This document shows positions 14,901 through 22,100 of a stretch of DNA of 23,398 nucleotides, piece after piece. The translations under genes were made by a program, and so were the position numbers. The stretch lies in NCBI GenBank assembly GCA_964350315.1, contig CAYGJD010000018.1, positions 1 through 23,398 of the forward strand, given 5' to 3'. This DNA comes from JAJZEO01 sp964350315 (GTDB taxonomy: Bacteria > Chlamydiota > Chlamydiia > Chlamydiales > 2-12-FULL-49-11). The notes beneath the pieces are model-generated. The model saw nothing but the letters and a program-made list of their open reading frames with translations, was not told the DNA's origin and did not search any database. The stretch's first letter is position 1, and each line of letters starts with the position of its first letter.

Positions 14901-15654
14901 TCTAGATGATCTGCCCGAAAAGATTGAAGAGATTGTGTACATTGACCTGTCTGAAGAACAGAAGCAGATTTATGATGAGATAGCAACAAGATCAAAAGAC
15001 ATCCTTGATCGAGAAGGGGGTGAATTTTATATACATGTGTTTGCTCTGTTAAATCACCTCAAACAAGTTTGTGATCACCCTGCGCTGTTTAAAAAAGATG
15101 CTAAAAACTACAAGCAATACCAAAGTGGAAAATGGGATTTCTTTGTTGAGTTGATTGAAGAGGCAAGGCAGAGCAAACAGAAAATTGTAGTCTTTTCTCA
15201 GTATCTTGGTATGCTTGATATCATGGAAGATTATCTGAAGGAAAATAACATTAAGTACGCCACTATCAGAGGTTCCACAAGAGATAGGCGAGAACAGATG
15301 AAGTACTTCCAAGAAGATCCGACTTGTGAAGTGTTTATTGGATCTCTTCAGGCGGCTGGTGTGGGTATTGATTTAACTGCAGCATCTGTTGTTGTTCATT
15401 ATGACCGTTGGTGGAATCCTGCAAAGGAAAACCAGGCAACAGACCGGGTCCATCGTATCGGGCAAAATCGTGGTGTTTCTGTCTTTAAGCTTGTTTGTAA
15501 GAATTCTATTGAAGAGCATATTCACGCCCTGATCGAAAGAAAAAAAGATTTGATTTCAAGTATTGTTGGTTTTGATTCTGAAAATGAGATGAAGAAACTA
15601 GATAAAGATGAATTGAAACGTTTACTGGCTCAAATTATTTCTGAGGTTCTTTAA
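11965..15654 (+). CDS. SNF2-family helicase with N-terminal SWIM zinc finger
   Basis: A 1229-residue SWI/SNF-type ATPase, expected to move along double-stranded DNA and remodel protein-DNA complexes. The SWIM finger is C65-x-C67-x8-C76-x-H78 (FCTCEAASNRKTCPHLA). Residues 268-618 hold four repeats, described separately. The motor is C-terminal: motif I DEMGLGKT (787-794, K793), Ia VVCPTSVIYHW, II DEMQ (886-889), III LALTGTPLEN, V AAGVGIDLTAAS, and VI QATDRVHRIGQ (1157-1167, both arginines kept), with the bacterial NPAKENQATDR block. All motifs are intact, so the enzyme should be active. Two starts fit: GTG 11965 (GAGG five bases upstream) or ATG 11971, six bases on. Chlamydia has two such proteins (CT555, CT708), and I cannot say which this matches. 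der follows after 79 bases. Confidence 0.93.
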   Translation: MHMQLDVGLTFTEEDKKCGHALVEQGRVRHVIFSVGTYQIEVIDETEYWIFLQVNEEGRVSDQFCTCEAASNRKTCPHLAAGVEVIFGKHKEPIHVRFRSSLWNALFQIAARRHGYETSVIQKIDDEYACFGESGEKHFLLKPLTQEAKALVCEWIDDRKEETEETSLKFSNLDPRELEQWRRGFPSHQLKYELSFWSDLAKWLMIIEDRGISPKITFDSNTEELPRKVLIDIQDVCVEVTVTEANFSELIEPLSVYETELKIFEFDGLEIEKISYDSKSRTFSIDSNPISLDQKVGEVIDLGKWIFRKGVGFFSKETDSSLKKKKIPEKEVNQFLKKHSKMLEKYLVSDEITLKSVSCSYHLEFDNQSNLHIVGYVFEPGDLTKPLSFFFDPWAYVDGRGFVRLTGLLFDGVEKVVPKEFIPEFIEKNRHWLNKYDEFQIHLTNIEAKLSYRMEGDRLIIDHDESHFDTASDVIDFGAWLYIKGQGFYSRGKGQSNREILLPQSVEKHEISMFIQHNREELEQIRGFFHADPGLEKTGLIVGLSDENQILIEPRYTFKEWAKERHPKIFGDFVFIPEKGFAEIADTMKIPAKFSHRQSILADQIPYFLKHELKRIKPYILHMDSRLMEPHKLRLKVKSIKQVGKKWSMNLVYASSFGEVDLFQIHKALSLFSPFVLSKAGMITLKEKRFQWIMRLPKNSFDPQTLAIELTTLDWIRLSIFEEVELFTPTNEEESKMVEVLSSLQGVHMSEMPNIKGLKSKLRPYQEIGVRWLWFLYTYGLSGFLCDEMGLGKTHQAMGLLAAVLNNKKKADRQKFLVVCPTSVIYHWQELLENFLPKVRVHLYHGPFRSPKKLKLKFDVILTTYGIMRSDKELFNKMAFEVAIFDEMQVAKNRKSQIHATLMQTKSEMKLALTGTPLENYLSELKALFDVVLPGFMPTSQEFKEEYVLPIEKNGDKDKQKALQSLISPFILRRKKQDVLDDLPEKIEEIVYIDLSEEQKQIYDEIATRSKDILDREGGEFYIHVFALLNHLKQVCDHPALFKKDAKNYKQYQSGKWDFFVELIEEARQSKQKIVVFSQYLGMLDIMEDYLKENNIKYATIRGSTRDRREQMKYFQEDPTCEVFIGSLQAAGVGIDLTAASVVVHYDRWWNPAKENQATDRVHRIGQNRGVSVFKLVCKNSIEEHIHALIERKKDLISSIVGFDSENEMKKLDKDELKRLLAQIISEVL
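12766..13818 (+). repeat. Four tandem about 85-93-residue protein repeats inside the SNF2 helicase
   Basis: Each unit ends in a conserved core. Anchors align as DLGKWIFRKGVGF (residues 301-313), FDPWAYVDGRGF (391-402), DFGAWLYIKGQGF (476-488) and IFGDFVFIPEKGF (569-581), spaced 90, 85 and 93 residues. Each is followed 33-38 residues later by a helix: QFLKKHSKML, EFIEKNRHWL, MFIQHNREEL and YFLKHELKRI. Each is preceded by a strand pair such as LSYRMEGDRLIID. Nucleotide identity is low, so the duplication is old. The region corresponds to the SNF2-associated part of bacterial homologues. Confidence 0.75.
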
Positions 15655-15733
15655 GAACCGGGCTCTTACCCTTCTTGAAATTATTGATGGGTAAAATTGA
15701 TTCCTGTTTTACTTTATTCACATCTCCACTATC

Positions 15734-17077
15734 ATGTCTTGCATTATGGGATCTTTATATAAAGTAGCTATCGTCGGTAGGCCTAATGTAGGCAAATCGG
15801 CTCTGTTTAATCGTATTTCGGGAAAACGACGTGCGATTGTCGAGGATTATGAAGGAGTCACAAGAGACCGCCTTGTAGAGAAGGTTGAAGCATTTGGTAA
15901 AACATTTTCTTTAATCGATACAGGTGGAATCGATTCGACCTCCTCAATCCAATTTGCAAAAGAAATTCGAGCACAAACGATGCTTGCGATTGAAGAGGCT
16001 GATGCCTTAATTTTTGTTGTCGATGGAACATCACAAATCACGATTCAAGATGAAGAAGTAGCGAAAGTATTATTTAAAACTCAGAAGCCTGTACATCTTG
16101 CTGTGAATAAAGTTGATTCCCAAATGGGAGAAAACTCAGCCACAGAATTCTTTTCCCTCGGATTTGAACATTCTTATTTTGTTTCTGCTGTTCATGGACG
16201 TGGTGTTGCTGATTTGCTTGAAGGTGTCATTCTTCATATTGAGAACTCAGAAGAAGAAGTTCAAGAAAGTCCTAGAGTTGCGATTGTTGGAAGAGCGAAC
16301 GTAGGAAAATCAACACTATTGAACTATTTGATGGGAGAGGATCGCTGCCTTGTTAGTGATATTCCTGGCACAACGCGCGATACAATTGATGTCGAGTTAG
16401 GTGGATGTATTTTCATTGATACAGCTGGTATTAGAAAGAAGAAAGCAGAGAAAGAAACCGTTGATAAGTTTGCTGCTGTTAGAACGCAAAATGTAATTTC
16501 AAGATGTGATATTTGTGTGGTTTTGATTGATGTTCGAGAAGGAATTACTTCACATGAAAAAAACATCATCGCAGAGATTCAAGAGCAAGGCAAAGGGTGT
16601 ATCCTTTTTGTCAATAAATGGGATTGCATGCACGATGTTCGTATGGAACACGTAAAAGAGCACATTATTGGAAGAAATCACTTTCTAACTCATGTACCAA
16701 TTATCGTTGGTTCTGCGAAAGAGGGGAGAAATGTTGATGTTCTATTCCCAAATATTTTTGAAGTTTTTGAAAATTTAACTAAGCGTATTACAACGGGTCA
16801 ATTGAATGTCTTCCTAGAGCGTGCGATTCAAAAAAATCACCCTCCGATGATCAAGGGAAAACGCTTAAGAATTTATTATATGACACAAGTCTCAACAAAT
16901 CCTCCAACATTTGTTCTCTTTGTCAATTATCCTGAGCTTCTAATTGAATCGTATCGACGCTATTTGTTAAATACGTTTTGTGAAACTTATCAATTCACTG
17001 GATGTCCAATCCGAATTAAAGTGAAGAAAAAGAGTAATACAAAAACGGTTTCTGAGCTTCATCACGTAAACAAATAG
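15734..17077 (+). CDS. der: Ribosome-assembly GTPase Der (EngA)
   Basis: Essential double-GTPase needed for 50S ribosomal subunit maturation. G domain 1 has GRPNVGKS (15-22), DTGG and NKVD. G domain 2 has GRANVGKS (186-193), DTAG and NKWD. A KH-like C-terminal domain follows (around HPPMIKGKRLRIYYMTQ), with the usual basic tail (KVKKKSN). The length of 447 residues is normal. The start is uncertain: ATG 15734 gives four extra residues over ATG 15746, which fits the family N-terminus better, and neither has a recognisable ribosome site. The spacer after the helicase gene contains the inverted repeat TTACCC/GGGTAA but no convincing promoter. The gene ends at a short hairpin terminator. Confidence 0.95.
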   Translation: MSCIMGSLYKVAIVGRPNVGKSALFNRISGKRRAIVEDYEGVTRDRLVEKVEAFGKTFSLIDTGGIDSTSSIQFAKEIRAQTMLAIEEADALIFVVDGTSQITIQDEEVAKVLFKTQKPVHLAVNKVDSQMGENSATEFFSLGFEHSYFVSAVHGRGVADLLEGVILHIENSEEEVQESPRVAIVGRANVGKSTLLNYLMGEDRCLVSDIPGTTRDTIDVELGGCIFIDTAGIRKKKAEKETVDKFAAVRTQNVISRCDICVVLIDVREGITSHEKNIIAEIQEQGKGCILFVNKWDCMHDVRMEHVKEHIIGRNHFLTHVPIIVGSAKEGRNVDVLFPNIFEVFENLTKRITTGQLNVFLERAIQKNHPPMIKGKRLRIYYMTQVSTNPPTFVLFVNYPELLIESYRRYLLNTFCETYQFTGCPIRIKVKKKSNTKTVSELHHVNK

Positions 17078-17090
17078 AAATAAATCTATT

Positions 17091-17112
17091 AGAGCGGCAC
17101 TCACCGCTTTAT
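17091..17112 (+). terminator. Short terminator after der
   Basis: AGAGCGG (17091-17097) pairs with CCGCTTT (17104-17110), seven pairs including one G-U, around a CACTCA loop. It is followed by ATT only, so the U tract is poor. It runs directly into the -35 of the next promoter. Confidence 0.5.
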
Positions 17113-17140
17113 TGACGTAATCTTAATATTCGTGTAAGAT
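17112..17140 (+). promoter_or_regulatory. Promoter of the Inc candidate
   Basis: TTGACG (17112-17117), exactly 17 bp, TAAGAT (17135-17140). The start would be near 17147. The leader of about 19 nt carries AAGGAG (17155-17160) five bases before the ATG at 17166. Confidence 0.7.
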
Positions 17141-17165
17141 TGCTTTTACAATTCAAGGAGAACAA

Positions 17166-17564
17166 ATGTCAGAAGTTACGGGACGGGGACTGCCAGATCC
17201 AGGGGCACATTTTGCATTACAACAAGCTATAAATCGTACAGTAACTTCATGGCCAAGAGTCGGGGGTGAGTATAGGCAACTTCAGCCTGCAGGGCAAGCC
17301 GAGTGTTGCTGCGCTCAAGACAGTTGTAGTAAGAAAGCGGTAAAGATTGCTTTATGGGCAACAACTGCAATTTGCTTTGGGGCTGGATTTGCTCTTATCA
17401 TGAAAGCGTCGCAGGCAACTGTAAATGGTGATGATACCAAAAAATATCAAGAAGAATATATTGGTTGTTTTGCAGCGGGTGCTATTTCCAGTATTTCTGC
17501 AATGATTCTCCAATGTTGTGGAGCTTCTTGTTGTAAAAGAGATTACTATGAATTGCCACGATAG
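17166..17564 (+). CDS. Small two-span membrane protein, candidate inclusion membrane (Inc) protein
   Basis: The 132-residue protein has a soluble N-terminus of about 57 residues and then two hydrophobic segments (about 58-80, core VKIALWATTAICFGAGFALI; about 98-117, core YIGCFAAGAISSISAMILQC). A short hydrophilic loop of about 17 residues separates them, and the tail is short and charged. Such a bilobed hairpin is the accepted hallmark of chlamydial Inc proteins, which are exported by type III secretion into the inclusion membrane. No sequence family is recognised. It is unusually Cys-rich: C47-C49 and C54 just before span 1, and C117, C118, C122 and C123 at the end of span 2, a layout that could allow acylation or disulphides. 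It has its own good promoter and ribosome site. An ordinary inner-membrane protein remains possible. Confidence 0.8.
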   Translation: MSEVTGRGLPDPGAHFALQQAINRTVTSWPRVGGEYRQLQPAGQAECCCAQDSCSKKAVKIALWATTAICFGAGFALIMKASQATVNGDDTKKYQEEYIGCFAAGAISSISAMILQCCGASCCKRDYYELPR

Positions 17565-17570
17565 AGTAGT

Positions 17571-17969
17571 TTAGTAGGTGGGATCGAATTTGTATTTTTT
17601 GTGATCGATAGTGATTGTTCTGTAGACCCACGGGTCATCGTTTTCTCGTAGAAGGCGATCGCACCCTTTTAAATACCCTTTGAGAAATCCATGTCGGCGC
17701 ATTGCAAGAAGCATATATCTTGCTGATGTCGGCCTGAAATGTGACCTCGGACCATCGGCAGGACTTAGCACGTTTTGATGGAAGAGAATTAGCGCTTCAG
17801 CAGCTTGGTTCAGTGGGTTATATCTTTTGGGGGGTGTGGACAGGGTCAAATCGTTAATTGAGAGATTTTTATCCTTTCCCCAAGGTTCAAAATACCCAGC
17901 AGCAGCGCCTGCATGGTTGGTTGCCAAAAAGCTTGCTAGAATGATGTATGTGAGTGGTTTAAAAGCCAT
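17571..17969 (-). CDS. YidD-like protein with an N-terminal signal peptide
   Basis: Residues about 54-130 match the YidD (membrane protein insertion efficiency factor) pattern: a helix ending FHQNVLSPADGP, then HFRPTSARYMLLAMRRHG, LKGYLKGCDRLLR, and a C-terminal YKFDP. Ordinary YidD is a short cytosolic membrane-associated protein with conserved Cys in the CRFxPTCSxY motif. Here both are serine (S76, S82), and the third Cys after RLLR is also missing. In addition, residues 1-24 look like a cleavable signal peptide (basic start, IILASFLA core, AGAA end), so the protein is probably periplasmic. The start at 17969 overlaps the end of the lipoprotein gene by 11 bases, implying translational coupling. 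The function is likely altered from that of YidD. Confidence 0.8.
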   Translation of the reverse strand: MAFKPLTYIILASFLATNHAGAAAGYFEPWGKDKNLSINDLTLSTPPKRYNPLNQAAEALILFHQNVLSPADGPRSHFRPTSARYMLLAMRRHGFLKGYLKGCDRLLRENDDPWVYRTITIDHKKYKFDPTY

Positions 17970-19110
17970 GATTCAACATTAAAATTGGGTAGAGTTTATG
18001 GTCTCGCATCCTTACATGACTCTCATTTTCAAAGAGTCGTTCGTTGTATAAAACAGCATTTTCTTTAGCTCCAACAATTCCGCCAAAATACCAACCAGAT
18101 TCAAATCCTAATGTGATTATGGCTGCTGGAATATTTCCTTGTTTAAAGAAATAGGTAGCTGTTCCTATAAAGAGGCTATTGAGCCAAAATGAGGTGAATG
18201 CAGTTTGCTTTTGTCCTAGATAGAGATATCCTAGTCCTGGAAAGAGGTTGAGTGATGCAGCAAGAGCGGGGCTCTTCTTTTTCATTGCATAATTGCTGAC
18301 AATTTCACTTGTTGCTTCTTTGCATTGTGTGTAAGTTTTGAGTTCTTCAAGTTCAAGTTGTTCTTCAAAAGTTAGAGCAGACTCAAGGAGGCTCTCTTTT
18401 GCGTTCAATGAAACATGCATGGTTTTTTCAAGACCTTGATCTTCTTCTTCTTCAAAAAAGATCTCACTGGTTCCTTTTAAACGGGAGCTTAGTTCGGCAA
18501 GTCTTACTTCATGTTCTCCAAAAGTAGAAATTCTTTTCATTTCGTCTAGATCAGCACGTTGAATAGAGGATGTTAGATGAAGTTTTTTCGCATCTGAGGG
18601 AAAATATCTCTCTAGAGCTGTAACCATTCGTTCAGCACGCTCATGATCATCTTCATACATGTAAGAATCAAATAGGATGATCAATAAATCACGAAAAGCA
18701 ACAAATGTTCGGTCAGTGCTCGCAAGGGTTGATTCTTCAAAAGATTCAATAGCATCAGCATATCTTTTCCCGAGATAATAACAGTTAACAATCTGGTATT
18801 CAATTTCAGACTTTCTCTGATGTAGTGTTGGATCAATAAGAATAGAGGCTCTCTTAAAACAAGTGATCGCGCGATAGAGGTCTAGACTTTTTGCAAAAGC
18901 AAGACCTAAAGCATATTCTTGTCCCCATCTGGTTTCTGCCTCACTCTCTGAGAGAGGGTCAAAAATAGAGTGGAGACTTTTCAGATACTTATCTTGCACT
19001 GAGTATGAGAGGTGTGGAGAAATCTGAGACTTTGTTTGAACGCAACCAGTAAGTAAGAAAACTAGAATAGATGAGAGAATAATTCTACTCGTCTTCGTAA
19101 TCCTCATCAT
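17959..19110 (-). CDS. TPR-containing lipoprotein with C-terminal membrane segments
   Basis: I chose the start at the ATG pair (19110/19107) because it gives a clean lipoprotein signal: MMRITK, hydrophobic IILSSILVFL, then lipobox LTGC with C23. The frame is open 36 codons further upstream, but inside the secretin gene. Residues about 60-175 contain TPR-like helical pairs (YALGLAFAKSLDLYRAITCF; YYLGKRYADAIESFEE). An acidic linker (about 205-260) follows. The C-terminus (about 279-360) holds two hydrophobic segments after the motif LNLFPGLGYLYLGQKQTAF, then GWYFGGIVGAKENAVLYN. I recall similar PG-G-x-x-YxG ends beside or fused to YidD-like domains in other phyla, which fits the neighbour. The gene overlaps the secretin's end by 26 bases. 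A TPR lipoprotein next to a secretin could be its pilotin (inference). Confidence 0.82.
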   Translation of the reverse strand: MMRITKTSRIILSSILVFLLTGCVQTKSQISPHLSYSVQDKYLKSLHSIFDPLSESEAETRWGQEYALGLAFAKSLDLYRAITCFKRASILIDPTLHQRKSEIEYQIVNCYYLGKRYADAIESFEESTLASTDRTFVAFRDLLIILFDSYMYEDDHERAERMVTALERYFPSDAKKLHLTSSIQRADLDEMKRISTFGEHEVRLAELSSRLKGTSEIFFEEEEDQGLEKTMHVSLNAKESLLESALTFEEQLELEELKTYTQCKEATSEIVSNYAMKKKSPALAASLNLFPGLGYLYLGQKQTAFTSFWLNSLFIGTATYFFKQGNIPAAIITLGFESGWYFGGIVGAKENAVLYNERLFENESHVRMRDHKLYPILMLNHGF

Positions 19111-22100
19111 CAGGTGAGCGGATAAGTTCAAGTCCGTGGTGAAAGTCAGCAACATTTGATTGTTGAGCGCTTCCGTAGATTTCTTCTTGTTGATCTGTGA
19201 TTTCTGCATAAACTTCATTTGATGTGATTATGTGAGGTTTAACAAACATAATTACATTTCGATTATTTGTCAGCTTCTTTGTTTCTGAGAATGCAGCACC
19301 AACAAGGGGGAGTCCGCCTAGGCAAGGTATTCCAGAAACTGAGCGTGTGGTAGAAGTTCTCATGGTTCCGCTTAGAACTAAGAAGTGTTTGTCTGGCATG
19401 TTTACGCGAGTTGTCATTGTTGTTCTTGAAGTACGAATACCATTAACCGTATTTGTTTGACCCCCAGAGGATGAACCATCACTGCTTCCTGAGTTTGTCT
19501 CTTCAGATATTTCGTGATCAATGTCTAATGTAATAACGCCATTATCTCCGATGATTGGAGTTAAGTTAACGGTTACACCAATGTTTCTGTATTCAAGGTT
19601 GGCATTTGTTGTTTGTGTCAAACCACTTGTTGTGACAAGAGAGCCTGTAAATGGCACGTTATCACCAGAAAAGATTTTAGCATTTTGATTGTCTTGGCAA
19701 ATAATTTTTTGTGCTAAAACAATCGTTGTATCACCATCTGTTTTTAATGCATTGATCATAGAGCCGATAGATGCATAGGATTTTCCTTTATGCCAAACAA
19801 TATCACCAATTACTCCGAAGAAGCCGCCAGCAAGAGGGGGAATGTCAGATCCTGAAGGAGTTCTTGTGCCTGTGATTTGATTGATTCCTTTTGTGAAACC
19901 ACCGCCACCGCCACTGCTACCATCACTGAGGGGATAGTTTCCAGTGCCCCAAGCAAATTTGTCAGATTCAGCACCTTGTGAGCCCCATCTAAGGCCAAAG
20001 TCAAGCTCTTTGTCCATTGTTGTTTCAACAACAAGGATTTCAATAAAGACTTGTTTTAGAGGGCGGTCAATACTTTGTAGTAACTCTCGCAGTTTTGTTA
20101 GAACCTTTGGTTGACCTGTTGCCATCAAAGTATTTGTGATTTGAATATATTGGACAGACTTAATCGCTTCAATTAGGGGTTGATTTTTCTTTTGGTTGTC
20201 TTGTTGTCCAAGGTCTTGGCTGATGAGTTGTAATGCATTAACTAACCCTTCTCCATTTTGATACTGAAGTTTGTATAGTAGAAAACCTGTGTCATCAATA
20301 GTTTCGATGTTTCCTTCACCTGCATGACCAGTACCAGAAGCTGTTTCCTGATTATCAAATTCTCGGAGTAGGTTTAAAACTTCTTCTGTTTCTTTTGGAG
20401 CGCCGGATACAATAATAGTGTTTGTGCGAGCAATATAACTGACATGATCTATGACTTCTGAAAGAGATTGATTTGTAATCCCTGAAGATACGAGGTGATC
20501 TTCGAAGTTTTTTAACATTTGAACAAGTTGGGCTCCTGGAACAAACTCAGGTCGATAAAGTTTGTATCCTTCAGCATTTCTCCAAGGACTTGCAGGACCA
20601 GCCTCATTCGAATCAAGTTTTTCAAGTAGATTGTTGATCTTGTCTAAAGCTGTTTTGTCCCCAGAAAAGATCAAAGAGTTGGATTCTTTTGCATATCGGC
20701 CACTATTAACAGCATGGATTAAATCTGTATCGTGGCTCGCCATCGGGGAGTCTTTAGTAAGTTGTTTTAAGTGGTCAAGTAACTCACTTGGATTTCCGTG
20801 TTTGATTGAATAAACAAGGAAATTGGCCCCAAGATGCTTTTTGACTTTTGAGCTTGCATTTTCTGGAGTGTCAAGAATCGTGATCACTTCTTTAATTTTT
20901 GCAATTACACCAGGAGGGCCTACAAATTGAACTGCATCAGATTGTGGGATTGTACGCATTGAACTAATTGTTTGTAGAAGCGTAGTTGTTGCTTCGCCAG
21001 GACTACTTGTATGAGCATGGTCTGCAATCCCTTCTAATGCTTGTTTTAGCTCTGCTGGCGTTATATATTTGAGCTTGTAAACGTAAACTTCTGATGCTTG
21101 TTTTGCAGAGTATGGTTGATCATCACTTTCTATTAATTCTTTTACGCGTTGTAGATCTTCTGGCGATCCAGATACAATGATTGTGTTAGAATTTGTCATT
21201 GACTGAGCGTTTTCTAATGTATTGATCAATTCAGTTGGTGGTGGTTCAGATCTTTTTAATTTTGCAGCTGTCTCATGCAGAATTTTGACAATGTCAGTGC
21301 CTTGTCTATGTTGTAAATGTATAAAATCAACTCTTGATCCAGCTGATTTTGATGCATCTCCAAGGTCTGTTAGATTGATGACTTCTTTAACTCTTTTTAG
21401 AGCTTCTTGAGGGCCACGGAAGACAACTGTATTTGAGTCGGGTAGGTAATGCATTGTCTCAATCATTTTTCGAATCATGTCACCTTTCGGAAGGTCTTTA
21501 GCCATATTGTCGAGAGCATTTTTTATACGGCTGTAACTAACGTGATTTAAATGGATGAAGAACGGGCCTTCTCTTAGTGAGTCGAGTACATCTGCTTGAT
21601 CAAGCTCTGTTAATACAGAACTCAGTTTAGTAAGAGAGTCTGCATCTCCAGTAAAAATCAATTGATCAGATGAGGGGAGCATACGAACGCTTTCGAGTGT
21701 TTTCAATAAAGCGGGATCAGAAAGGTCTGCTGATTTTAAATTTTGCGCAGTAGATTCAACAGCTCTCATTAAATATTCTGATGAGACATGTTTTGGAGAG
21801 TAGATAATAAATTCAGTGCTTGGTGGAATTTGATGTAAAGTGCTTCTAGAATTCGAAGGAGAAATATCAAATGTTGGCAGGATCTCTGAAAGTTCACCTA
21901 AAGCTTTTGCTGTACCTGTAAACATCAACGAGTTTGTTGTTTTAACCCATCGCATTGAATCAATAGCACGAATCAATGGTTCATTAGGAAGATTGTTTGA
22001 TTCAAGGTAGTCTGCTAAGTGATTTAAAGATTTTCTAATCTGTTCTTCATGAGCTTCTTTAATGTTGTATATAAGAAACTTAGATCCACCTGATTTCTTA

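Noticed and set aside
19110..19218. Longer lipoprotein start at 19218
   Set aside because: The extra 36 codons lie inside the secretin gene, lack a ribosome site and would bury the lipoprotein signal peptide internally.
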